From: Siderastrea siderea
Lineage: Eukaryota > Cnidaria > Anthozoa > Scleractinia > Rhizangiidae
Assembly: GCA_964030785.1 (NCBI GenBank)
Contig: OZ034971.1
Location: 38,616,304 to 38,680,303 of the forward strand
Reading direction: 5' to 3'
DNA: 64,000 nucleotides
Shown one piece after another: positions 34,242 through 43,891 of the stretch. Positions within the stretch are counted from its first letter, which is position 1, and each line of letters begins with the position of its first letter. Position numbers and translations under genes: made by a program. The notes beneath the pieces are model-generated. The model was not told the origin of the DNA. It searched no databases and saw only the letters and a program-made list of their open reading frames with translations.

Positions 34242-36283
34242 CTAAAGACTTGCATTTAGTATGCTGACCAGCTTACACGTGTTAATTGATTCAATGGCCT
34301 TATCGATGTCTTCCTGAGATACCTTTGAAATGTCAAGGTCCTCACTAATCTCACCGAATGAGTCTGAGAGCAACCTGCCATCTAAGTTCTCCTTGGCCAA
34401 TTCAAACAATCTGTCGCAAAATCCGGCATTCCAATGCAATCCCTCCTAAAATCGACAGTTGTTTTGTTTTCAAACGTTGACTTTAGGTCAGCAAGGGAGA
34501 GATCCGTTGTAAAGCCATGGAGATACAGCTTCCTAACAAAAATTCGGGCTAGCTCTTCACAGCTGTAGTTATCCAAATGGAAGACTGATCGAATGCGTCG
34601 TTTGAAACCAGGATTAAACTTCATCAATTCCTCCATTTGGGTTGGATAGCCGGCAAAAATCATTACCGGGTTTCCCAGCAGTATCGCTTCCATTAGCGTT
34701 TCGAAAGCTTCCTTTCCGTAGTCCTTCTCCGAGTCTACTTTCAGACGATAGGCTTCGTCAACAAACAGCACCCCGTCCTGAGCGCGTTCAATGCAGGACT
34801 TTGTCTGTTGGGCCGTCTCACCCAGGTACCGCCCAACCAGATCCGGCCGCTGTACCTCTAAATTGAGAACGTTTTGTTACGCCCACGTCCTTGAGGTTAC
34901 CTTAGAATGTAAAGGAAGGCAACGTAATGTCAAGGTTCGATAGTGTAAAAATTTTTTTGATGCAGCTATGCTTTAGGAGGAGGTTGGACGAGGTGATCCT
35001 CTTTCCTTTTAGGGTTAAGGTCTTTGATTGGTACACTCCGAGTAGGAAAGTTAAAATGGTCGTCGTTGGAGACAGGCTTATACCGTTTATGTCAAAAAAT
35101 ACGACCACTTGTGTAAGTAAATTGGCAACTGGCTCTGATGGGCCACATGAAATCGAGGCAATCCCATGTACCTCTTTACCTCTCCCTATGGTCTTGCGCG
35201 TTCTACAGCAGCCAAAGGAGCTGTGCTGTGCCCATTGCTCTCAATCGGTGTTCAAGGCACCGGATCGCACATTGATGATACACATGGTGGTTATTTCTGT
35301 AGTGTAAGCATACTGCCGTATTGTGTATAATTATGTATTTTATACAAACCTGCCATTAATCTCGCTATAGTTGTTTTCCCTGTTCCCGGGTTTCCCATGA
35401 GCACCATGTGATAAACGGCAGGGGCCCTCTCCTTTCCATCCGCACTGGAAGCCTGTGCTCTTTTCCTGTCAAGTTGGATACTCTTCGACCATTTTATGAT
35501 TTGCTCCTTGAGAGTATTAAGGCCGACTATGCCTTCCAACTTTTTTTTAACCTTTTCAACAAAATTCAGGTTTTCTCCTAACAAAGAATGCAGTATGGTC
35601 ATTTCTCCTTAACTGTACACTGTTTACTTTTATATGTACTTGGAACTATGTAAAAACCTCAGATTATTTCACAAGTTGCTTCAAATTGTAACTAGCTCTA
35701 TGCAATAAGATAGTATTTCTAATCCTTGCCAATCACCTTTCTGTTTTTTTTTATTTTGTTGCCATAACACTCTCTTTTTCATGGCATCTTCTTGGTTATT
35801 TGTAAGGTATTATCTACCAAGCAGGCCTGTCGCCAAAGTAAAAGCCCAGAAGAGTTTGTCCAAGCTCTTAGACAACTCCATAACTTCTAGGAATTTCCGA
35901 TGCATATTTTGGCTTGCACTTATCAATTATAAATGGAAATATCTATCTGTCTGTCTGTCTCTCGTTCTCCAACCTTACGAATGCTCCTTGGTCACTTGTT
36001 CGAAGTCATCATCTGAAGAGAATGCGGTTGGCTTTGGTTTGCTACAAATTAGAAAGAAATGTCATCCTTGGAGTCAATTCCATAAAGAAGCAACTTACCC
36101 ATATTTGTCAACGGCCTAATTCACCAACAAACATACTTGAGATAATTTTGTCGAAACAGCCTCCCGCTTTCTTCTGTGGTCAGTTTACGTTTCTGTGGTC
36201 AATAAGACACAAGTCAGTGAAGGATCACATGCTTCCTTCTTTCCTTTCTCCCCTTCCTCCCTCCCTCCTTTCTTTCTTCCGTT

Positions 36284-36359
<76 letters not shown>

Positions 36360-36857
36360 TCTCTCTCCTTTCCGCTTTCCTTTCCGTCTTTATGATGTCT
36401 TGCCAATAAATAGGGTTTATACCTTTGTGTTTGTCGATTTCTTTTTCTTTGACGTTGACCTGCAAGTCACAAGTCATCAAATATCAGGACCATAGTAAAA
36501 AAAAACCGCAATGTCTTTTGTTGAGTGACTTCTTACCTACTCCAGGCACTGGCTGTGCTATCATAGGCGCCAGAATAGTCAGTTGAGAGGTGAGGACCTA
36601 ATTTTACCTGTAATCAGAAAATGTAACGTTTTAAATTAGTGGCCACGACATCAATGATATTTTGATTATATATTATGGTGGAAAATTTCAATGTATGTGG
36701 TAGTTTGTCATTCTGGAAGTTTGGTGAATTGATATGAATTCCATTGAAATGAATTGCTTGCCGAATCTTTGATGCTGTAAAGAAAAAAGGTTACCTCAGA
36801 GTCTTCAGAATCTGTTTCTGGCAATTGTCCGCGACACCTGACAATGGGGTCGAATGT
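34242..36857 (-). CDS. CbbX/SpoVK-type AAA+ ATPase (multi-exon, partial model)
   Basis: The exon ending at 35350 (from about 35600) encodes LEGIVGLNTLKEQIIKW and the Walker A motif MGNPGTGKTTIARLMAG, with a donor at GCAG|GTTTGT. The exon 34857-34242 encodes VQRPDLVGRYLGETAQQT, Walker B VLFVDEAYRL, GYPTQMEELMKFNPGFKRR with the arginine finger region, and a C-terminal helical lid ending ESINTC. A short exon joining the two is not resolved. One frameshift lies at about 34440. Short upstream exons with good splice sites and a continuous acidic/serine-rich frame are likely at 36857-36795, 36607-36537 and 36041-35979. Members of this family are ATP-driven remodellers, and the eukaryotic substrate is unknown. 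The gene lies wholly between the two inverted arrays. Confidence 0.65.
36290..36367. repeat. (CT)n microsatellite
   Basis: About 38 CT units with one interruption, inside the unique centre of FB1. Open frames over it are artefacts. Confidence 0.95.
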
Positions 36858-36859
36858 CT

Positions 36860-37564
36860 ATGGTTAAAAAAAGCAATCAATATTTAGCTAAATGAACTTC
36901 ATGTCAGGGTATTATATGGTGTAATACAATAACAATAATACAGTTTTCTTGTGGCAGCTACAAATATGTACCTCACAATAGGCTCCTCAACGTCACTTGC
37001 CTCTGTTTCGCTTGATAGTCGTTTAACTCTAAAAAGAGTTAGTAACAATTAATATATTAACCAAGAAGGCAGGATATTGTACAATCAATCAACCGATTAT
37101 GGCGCTTGCGGATCGATACGGCGTGAGTTTACTAGAACATCGCAGCCCTATATACATAGATCACATTCTGGCCAAAAACTTCACTTTTTCTTTGTTATTC
37201 GTCGTGTTCATTCTGGTGGTAGTTCTTCACTGGGCATGCTTCTTCTCTTCACTTCAAAAATGTCAAAAAATTGGCAACGCGATATTCATTTGTTTTAGGT
37301 TAACGTGATGTGATAGCTATTTTCCTTCTCCCTAGGCGATTTGTATAAGAACAACACACAGGGAACAAGGTTGTCCATTTCCAGCAGGGCAGCCAGTTAT
37401 TACTGGAAAATTTGGTTTGGAGAAAAACATAACTCATTTCACAATACAGTGGAATTGCCAAATTTTAAATCACACGAGGAACTACAGTTTATAAGCTATA
37501 TAACCTTTTTAGTGAAAATTTAGCTCTGTTTTTTTTTTAATTGCAAATACTTTCTTCTTTACCT
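36860..37564. other. Central segment of FB1, 5' side of the AAA+ gene
   Basis: A further minus-strand exon is possible at 37031-36974 (acceptor CTTTTTAG, donor GAG|GTACAT), encoding a serine/glutamate-rich stretch similar in style to the next exon. On the plus strand 37099-37308 could encode a 69-residue protein with one strong membrane helix, but nothing else supports it. Confidence 0.35.
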
Positions 37565-39830
37565 TAACCAATTGTAAATTTTCGGCCCGCTCATAAAGCC
37601 GTGAGTGAGATAACCTATCGGCCTTTTTTTCTCAACCCTTGTCGGCCGTTGGGGAAAGCAGTTGTCAGCGTAAACATTGATGTCAAGGCCAGCTTAACAC
37701 ACAGAAATATTCAGGTCAATTGATTAAATCGTCTGGGAGATATGGGCTCCGGGCCGTCTTTTTACAAAACTGAATTGTAAATTTTCGGCCCGCTTACAAG
37801 GCCGTAAGTGAGAAAAGATTATCGGCCTTTTTTTCTCAACGTTTATCGGCCGTTAGGGAAAGCAATTGTCAGCGGTAAATATTAATGTTAAGGCCAGCTT
37901 AACACACAAAAATATTCAGGTCAATTGGTTAAGTCGTTTGGAAGATATGGGTTCCGGGCCGTTTTTTTACAAAACTGAATTGTAAATTTTCGGCCCGCTT
38001 ACAAGGCCGTAAGTGAGAAAAGATTATCGGCCTTTTTTTCTCAACGCTTATCGGCCGTTAGGGAAAGCAATTGTCAGCGATAAATATTGATCTTTAGGCC
38101 AGCTTAACACACAAAAATATTCAGGTCAATTGGTTAAGTCGTTTGGAAGATATGGGTTCCGGGCCGTTTTTTTACAAAACTGAATTGTAAATTTTCGGCC
38201 CGCTTACAAGGCCGTACGTGAGAAAAGATTATCGGCCTTTTTTTCTCAACGCTTATCGGCCGTTAGGGAAAGCAATTGTCAGCGGTAAATATTGATCTTT
38301 AGGCCAGCTTAACACACAAAAATATTCAGGTCAATTGGTTAAGTCGTTTGGAAGATATGGGTTCCGGGCCGTTTTTTTACAAAACTGAATTGTAAATTTT
38401 CGGCCCGCTTACAAGGCCGTAAGTGAGAAAAGATTATCGGCCTTTTTTTCTCAACGCTTATGGGCCGTAAGGGAAAGCAATTGTCAGCGGTAAATATTGA
38501 TCTTTCGGCCAGCTTAACACACAAAAATATTCAGGTCAATTGGTTAAATCGTCTTGAAGATATGGGCTCCGGGCCGTCTTTTTACAAAACTGAATTGTAA
38601 ATTTTCGGCGCGCTCACAAAGCCGTGAGTGGGATAACCTATGGGCCTTTTTTTCTCAACGTTCTTCGACCGTTGAGGAAAGCAATTGTCAGCGGTAAATA
38701 TTGACGTCAAGGCCAGCTTAACACACAGAAATATTCAGGTCAATTGATTTAATCGTCTGGAAGATATGGGCTCCGGCCCGTTTTGTACAAAACTGAATTG
38801 TAAATTTCCGGCTCGTTTACAAGGCCGTGAGTGAAATAACAACATATCGGCCTTTTGTTTTCAACGCTTGTTGGCCGTTAGAGAAAGCAATTGTCTTCGG
38901 TACATAGTGATGTTAAGGCCAGCTTAACACACAAAAATGGTCAATTGATTAAATCTTTGGGAATATATAGACTACGGACCGTGTTTCTTTCAAAACTGAA
39001 TTGTGAATTTTCGGGCCATATATAGGGCTTGTTAGTGAGAAGGTCGTCGGTATTTTTTGTCAGCTCTTATAGGCTATTTATGAACAAAGTCAATACGGAT
39101 GAATACTAAAAATTAGATCACTCTTTCACCGAAAAAATTACAGATCATTCGCTTGAATCGTTTGGAAGATATGGGCTCCGGTCCCTTTTTAAACAGAGTT
39201 AGAGGGTTTGTATGGGAAAAAGATCGCCTTTTTTTCCAGGCGCTAATAAGCGGTTATTGAGGGAACTTTTTACGAATAAATATACCGATAGTAGTGTTAA
39301 CTTCACACAAAAAAATTCAGCTCACTCGAATAAATCGTTGGCACGTTATGGGCCTAGTTGCCGTTTTTTTACAAACCTGAAATGTAAATTTCCTGCCCGT
39401 GTTATAAAGGTTGTATGGAAGAACATGTTCCACAATTTTTTTCTCAGCTCTCATAGACTGTTGCGATCAAAGTAAATAAGAATAAATACTGATACATATT
39501 TCACCCTTTCACACAAAAAGTTCCAGGTTATTCGGTTAAATCGTTTGGAAGAAATGGCCTCCTGTCCGTTTTTTTACAAAAAGTGAATTGATAATTAGCC
39601 GCCCAATTTGTAAGGTTTGTATGGGGAAAAGATCGGCCTTTATTTCCAGGCCCTTACAGGCGGTTATGAAGGGAACTTTTTACTAATAAATACTGATAAT
39701 TGTGTCTACTTCGCACACAAAAAAAATCAATTCATTTCTTTAAATCGTCGGCAAGTTATGGACCAAGGTGCCGTTTTTTTGCAAAAATATATTTCTGTAA
39801 AAAAACGGCACTTTTACAGGTCCGTTTTTT
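37565..39830 (-). repeat. ~204-bp tandem array, right arm (about 11 units)
   Basis: The same unit as 32560-34060 occurs in reverse complement, with AAACTGAATTGTAAATTTTC marking unit boundaries near 37771, 37972, 38180, 38381, 38589 and 38790, then in increasingly diverged form near 38993, 39375 and 39577. Inner units are well conserved and outer ones strongly decayed, so the array grew or was homogenised from the centre side. Confidence 0.9.
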
Positions 39831-39848
39831 TATGCCACATATATATAT

Positions 39849-40648
39849 ATATATATATGTTATGTAAAAAAACGGCACCTGTAAAAAAGCGGCGCTTTTA
39901 CATAAAAATCCTGCTTTTTTACAATTCAGACATTGTAAAAATCCTTCTTTCTTACAAAATATATATTTGTAAAAAACCCGATTTTTTACGTAAAAATGCC
40001 GGTTTTTTACAATTATATAATTGTAAAAATGCCGGAAATTTACAATTCAGTTTTGTAAAAAAAAACGGCCCGGAGCACATATCTTCCAAACGATTTGACC
40101 AATTGACCTGAATATTTTTCTGTGTTAAGCTGGCCTTAACATCAATATTTACCGCTGACAATTGCTTTCCCTAACGGCCGCTAAGCGTTGCATTGATAAA
40201 AAAGGCCGATAATCTTTTCTCACTTACGGCCTTTTAAGCGGGCCGAAAATTTACAATTCAGTTTTGTAAAAAAACGGCCCGGAGCGCATATCTTCCAAAC
40301 GATTAAACCACTTGACCTGAATATTTTTGTGTGCTAAGCTGGCCTTAACATGAATATTTACCGCTGACAATTGCTTTCCCTAACGGCCGGTAAGCGTTGA
40401 GAAAAAAAGGTCGATAATCTTTTCTCACTTACGGCCTATGTAAGCGGGCCGAAAGTTTACAATTCAGTTTTGTAAAAAAACGGCCCGGAGCACATATCTT
40501 CCAAACGATTAAACCAATTGACCTGAATATTTTTGTGTGCTAAGCTGGCCTTAACATTAATATTTACCGCTGACAATTGCTTTCCCTAACGGCCGATAAG
40601 CGTTGAGAAAAAAAGGCCGATAATCTTTTCTCACTTACGGCCTTGTAA
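39849..40648 (+). repeat. Second array FB2 (about 3 units), truncating copy E
   Basis: After an (AT)n run the left-end sequence of FB1 is repeated almost exactly (GTAAAAAAACGGCACCTGTA then CCTTCTTTCTTACAAAATA), followed by three ~204-bp units in forward orientation. It stops abruptly at about 40648 inside what is exon 2 of the peptide gene copy E, with no right end. It is either a half element or the result of a rearrangement. Confidence 0.85.
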
Positions 40649-41716
40649 AAAGAAGTAATATCCCAACTGGTCAGTGATTCTGAAAATGGTAAACGAGAAA
40701 TCTACGAGAAACGTTACCAATTTTTCAAGACAATCGAGTGTTTGAGGCTGGGGGAGATTGATCAGAAACTGAATAAATTGATTCCAGGTAGGAAATTCAG
40801 ATCTACAAAGTCGGACTTTAAAAACTTGACAACCCATTTTACTTTTTTAGCGGACGGCTGGCTGGGGGGACTTATCTCGCATTTTTTTAGGATATGATTA
40901 AAAACAAACAACTATATTTATCACTCTTTATCCCATATTTACTAGTTTTGTGATAGGTGCCCCTAATGGATACAATATTCAACATAGTCAGCTCGGGATA
41001 AAATAACTGAGCAAAAAATGATTAACAGCGATTATGGCATGCTTAATTACCTATAAATAGCCATATCTTGCATCTTTTGGTTCTTTCTCTCCAAGGAAAC
41101 TCATTGCGATTACGTAAACGACGGCTGCGTCTGCTTAGTACAGGTGATCCCCTGACAGAAATGAACATCAATTAACAGTAATTAAGGAGAGAGTTTTCCT
41201 TATTGAACGTCCGCTTAGAGACGGTGCCCCCTGATACAGCGGTATTTTTGCGCGGTTTATGACTATGCGAAAAAGATTTTTTATTTTTATTTTTATAGAT
41301 CTTGCTAAGGTTTGTTTCTCCCGCTTCGTTGTTAATCGCCCTTAAAAGAATGAGTTTCTCGGAGCATCCTGTAATGCTCAGAACGTACGCGCAGTAGGAA
41401 TAGGAAGTACTATTTTTAATAGAGGGTGAAACACTTAATACATGGCACCTCATAAACAAGTTTGACTGTTCCAAAATTTGATTGACACACTACTTTCATT
41501 ACATCAGGGATCTTTGGAATCGATGTGGTCAGCAAGATCAACAAAGAATTCCAAACCAAACATATGGACACCATGACGCAATGTAAGGCCGGTTTGGAGG
41601 TGCACTTCAAGAAAGCTGGAAGCTGCAGCAATGATTCCAAGGTCAGTAACAGGCGCCGAAAGAGAGCTGCTAGTTGCAATTGGTGCCTGTTTTGCTGGGC
41701 ATCTAAGTTACCCTGA
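40649..41716 (+). pseudogene. Secreted-peptide precursor copy E, 5' truncated
   Basis: The remaining part of exon 2 (40649-40787) encodes EVISQLVSDSENGKR...IECLRLGEIDQKLNKLIP and keeps its phase-1 donor. Exon 3 (41508-41716) is fully open and encodes the pro-region cysteines, RRRKR and the terminal peptide with CNWCLFCWASK. Exon 1 and the first third of exon 2 are replaced by array FB2, so no signal peptide remains unless an upstream exon is recruited. The terminal peptide differs from gene C at only a few positions, with all cysteines kept. Decay may therefore be recent, or the peptide may still be under constraint. Confidence 0.75.
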
Positions 41717-42128
41717 GATCATCGTCCTCAAGCGCACATTTGATAATGGAATTATAAGCTGAACTGAACACCAAAATTAAGCAATACGTCATGCTCTATT
41801 TCAAATAAATAATTCTAAATAGTTTTAGGGTATTTGAATGATACTAGTGTGACTTTCTTACCTGTACTAGAGTTTTACTGCTAATAATTCATTCCGGTAG
41901 CGGTACCGGCTCTAGATTTTCATTCCGAGGCACACAAAAAAATCAATCCAATAAATATGAAGTTGGCCGCCGGCACTGAACCTAGATAAAAAATCAGCGT
42001 TAATCGTGGTTTGCCTTTGTTTTGACTGTGCGTAGTACCTGTCTCGCTTAAGCCACCCTCCAAGGGTAGGGAAAGGAAAGCATCATAGACTTACTGCAGA
42101 AGAGACCTGGGTTACTATAGACAATTAA
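41717..42128. repeat. Segmental duplication, copy 2 (3' flank of copy E)
   Basis: This matches 6160-6520 downstream of gene C. It continues after the inserted DNA transposon at 52062-52316, where the block around GTTCTTGTCGCTACTTTAAG completes the alignment. No gene is seen. Confidence 0.75.
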
Positions 42129-42167
42129 GAGCGGCTATCCGTAACTTTCACCTAGGACCATGCAAGA

Positions 42168-42274
42168 TGTTACAATATGCGTGTAATAATATAATCATTA
42201 ACTAGGTTTAGGATAGAATGACACTTTTGGGTGTAGTGATTTGAGATTAGATGCAATAAATGGAGCTTGAAACA
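42168..42274 (+). repeat. 5' LTR
   Basis: This 107-bp direct repeat is identical to 46667-46773 by eye. It starts TG and ends CA. It should carry the promoter and polyadenylation signals, and an AATAAA-like word (GCAATAAATGG) is present near its end. Confidence 0.95.
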
Positions 42275-42400
42275 TGGTGGCAGCGAAATGGGATGTCTGA
42301 GAACGTTTGAACCCGAAGACTAAATTTTTCTACTGTGGAGAGAGACGAGTCTTGTCCTGGCTGTACACTACTACGACACTTTCCGTAAACGGCTCTCTTA

Positions 42401-43891
42401 ATGTCAGACACAGAGCCGGACGTTCCGAGCGGAACAGCACAACAAAGTCCTTCGGTAATGGCGAGTTCCAGTGTTTCGACTAACGCGATGGCTATGACTC
42501 CTGGCATCATGCCCCCAGGAAAATTGAACGTGACTTCTACAGAAAACATGGCAGAAAACTGGAAAGTTTGGAAACAGATGTGGAACAATTACGTGATCAT
42601 TGCCAAACTTGGAACGCAGCCGCTGGAATACAAGGTAGCATTGTTTCTTCACTGTATTGGTGTAGACACTTTGAAGATCTTCAATGGTTTTCAATTTGAT
42701 ACTCCAGAAGATAGAAACAACCTAAGTAAGATTATTGAGAAGTTTGACCAATACACCATTGGTGAACTAAATGAGACGTTTGAAAGATACAATTTTAACT
42801 CAAGAAACCAAGAAGAAAATGAAAGCATTGACGCTTACGTCACGGCTCTTCGCACGCTGGCGAAAACATGCAATTTCTGTGATTGTCTGCGCGACTCTAT
42901 TCTTCGTGACCGAATCGTCCTTGGCGTACGAGACAAACATACCCGCAAACGACTACTGCAGGAAAGGAAACTAGATCTAAAGTGTACTGACATCTGCAGA
43001 AGCACTGAAGCTACAAATTCGCAATTGAAAACAATTTCTGCAGCACAGAGCGAGGATGTACATGGTATGAAAAACAAACAACAGCTGCCGAAGAGACGTT
43101 TTGACAGGTCGAAGAAAAACCGGAAATTAGAAGAGAAGCTTGGAAAAACATGCAAATTTTGTGGTCAAATTCACGTTTTCGAAAGAGGCAAGTGTCCTGC
43201 GTGGGGAGCCACATGTGCTAGATGTAAAGGAAGAAATCATTTCGCCTCAAAATGCAACAGTAAAGTCAACAGTCTGAGAGAAGAATCCGATGAATCTGAA
43301 GAAAGCGACATGGAATACATCACAAGCATTACAGACCGACCAGAAGTGGTATATGCAATTGAGAAAGAAGATTACCCGAAAGAAATCTACACTGAAATGG
43401 TTGTTGCAAAGAAACCTGTGAAATTCCAAGTTGACAGCGGTGCTTCAGTTAATGTAATTCCCGCGGAGCTTGCTCCAGACGAGCCAGTCAAGCGCACAAC
43501 GAAGACACTGCGAATGTGGAATGAGACGACATTGCAGCCCCTCGGGTCCTGTCGCACCATTCTTCAAAACCCGAAGAACGGAAAGAAGTTCTCAGTGGAA
43601 TTCTTAGCTGTGGAAAAACAACTAACACCAATCATAGGAGCGCGGGCAGCCCAGCAAATGGGCCTAATCACCGTCAATGCAGAAAATTTCAAGATTGCAC
43701 AACCACCCCACCGGATGAGGTCAGCAGTCAAGAGTCTCAATACAACTGAAGAAATTGTCAAGCATTACCCTGAGGTGTTCCAACGAGAATTAGGAACGCT
43801 ACCCGGAACGGTGCATTTAGAAGTTGATCAAAACATAACTCCCGTTGTTGCGCCGCCGTTGTTGTACCAGCTTCACTCAAGGGCCAGCTGA
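42401..43891 (+). CDS. Gag-protease of the Ty3/gypsy element
   Basis: This 496-codon frame begins with a short low-complexity N terminus (from MSDTEPDVPSG) and a gag/capsid-like domain (about residues 45-215, WKVWKQMWNNYV, then ESIDAYVTALRTLA). A C..C segment (CKFCGQ) and a CX2CX4HX4C zinc knuckle (CARCKGRNHFASKC, about residues 271-284) follow. The aspartic protease active site VDSGASVNVIP lies at about residue 346. Gag packages element RNA and the protease processes the polyprotein. The frame ends by a frameshift shortly before reverse transcriptase, which is read from other frames downstream. Confidence 0.9.
   Translation: MSDTEPDVPSGTAQQSPSVMASSSVSTNAMAMTPGIMPPGKLNVTSTENMAENWKVWKQMWNNYVIIAKLGTQPLEYKVALFLHCIGVDTLKIFNGFQFDTPEDRNNLSKIIEKFDQYTIGELNETFERYNFNSRNQEENESIDAYVTALRTLAKTCNFCDCLRDSILRDRIVLGVRDKHTRKRLLQERKLDLKCTDICRSTEATNSQLKTISAAQSEDVHGMKNKQQLPKRRFDRSKKNRKLEEKLGKTCKFCGQIHVFERGKCPAWGATCARCKGRNHFASKCNSKVNSLREESDESEESDMEYITSITDRPEVVYAIEKEDYPKEIYTEMVVAKKPVKFQVDSGASVNVIPAELAPDEPVKRTTKTLRMWNETTLQPLGSCRTILQNPKNGKKFSVEFLAVEKQLTPIIGARAAQQMGLITVNAENFKIAQPPHRMRSAVKSLNTTEEIVKHYPEVFQRELGTLPGTVHLEVDQNITPVVAPPLLYQLHSRAS

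Larger units (their letters stand above)
32383..39848. mobile_element. Giant foldback-like element FB1 enclosing an AAA+ ATPase gene
   Basis: Two arrays of the same ~204-bp unit face each other (32560-34060 forward, 37565-39830 inverted) around a unique centre of about 3.4 kb. The outermost parts also match in inverse: GTAAAAAAACGGCACCTGTA at the left and the complement of TACAGGTCCGTTTTTTTA at the right, each next to an AT run. Long inverted repeats made of tandem units around a central cargo recall foldback (FB/Galileo-type) transposons. The centre holds an intron-containing AAA+ ATPase gene on the minus strand and no recognisable transposase. It could also be a satellite inversion around a host gene. 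Confidence 0.6.

Noticed and set aside
36185..36495. Open frames rich in Ser-Leu or Arg-Glu
   Set aside because: They are translations of the (CT)n microsatellite.
37099..37308. Small membrane protein gene
   Set aside because: One convincing membrane helix but no homologue, no conserved start context and antisense to likely exons of the AAA+ gene.
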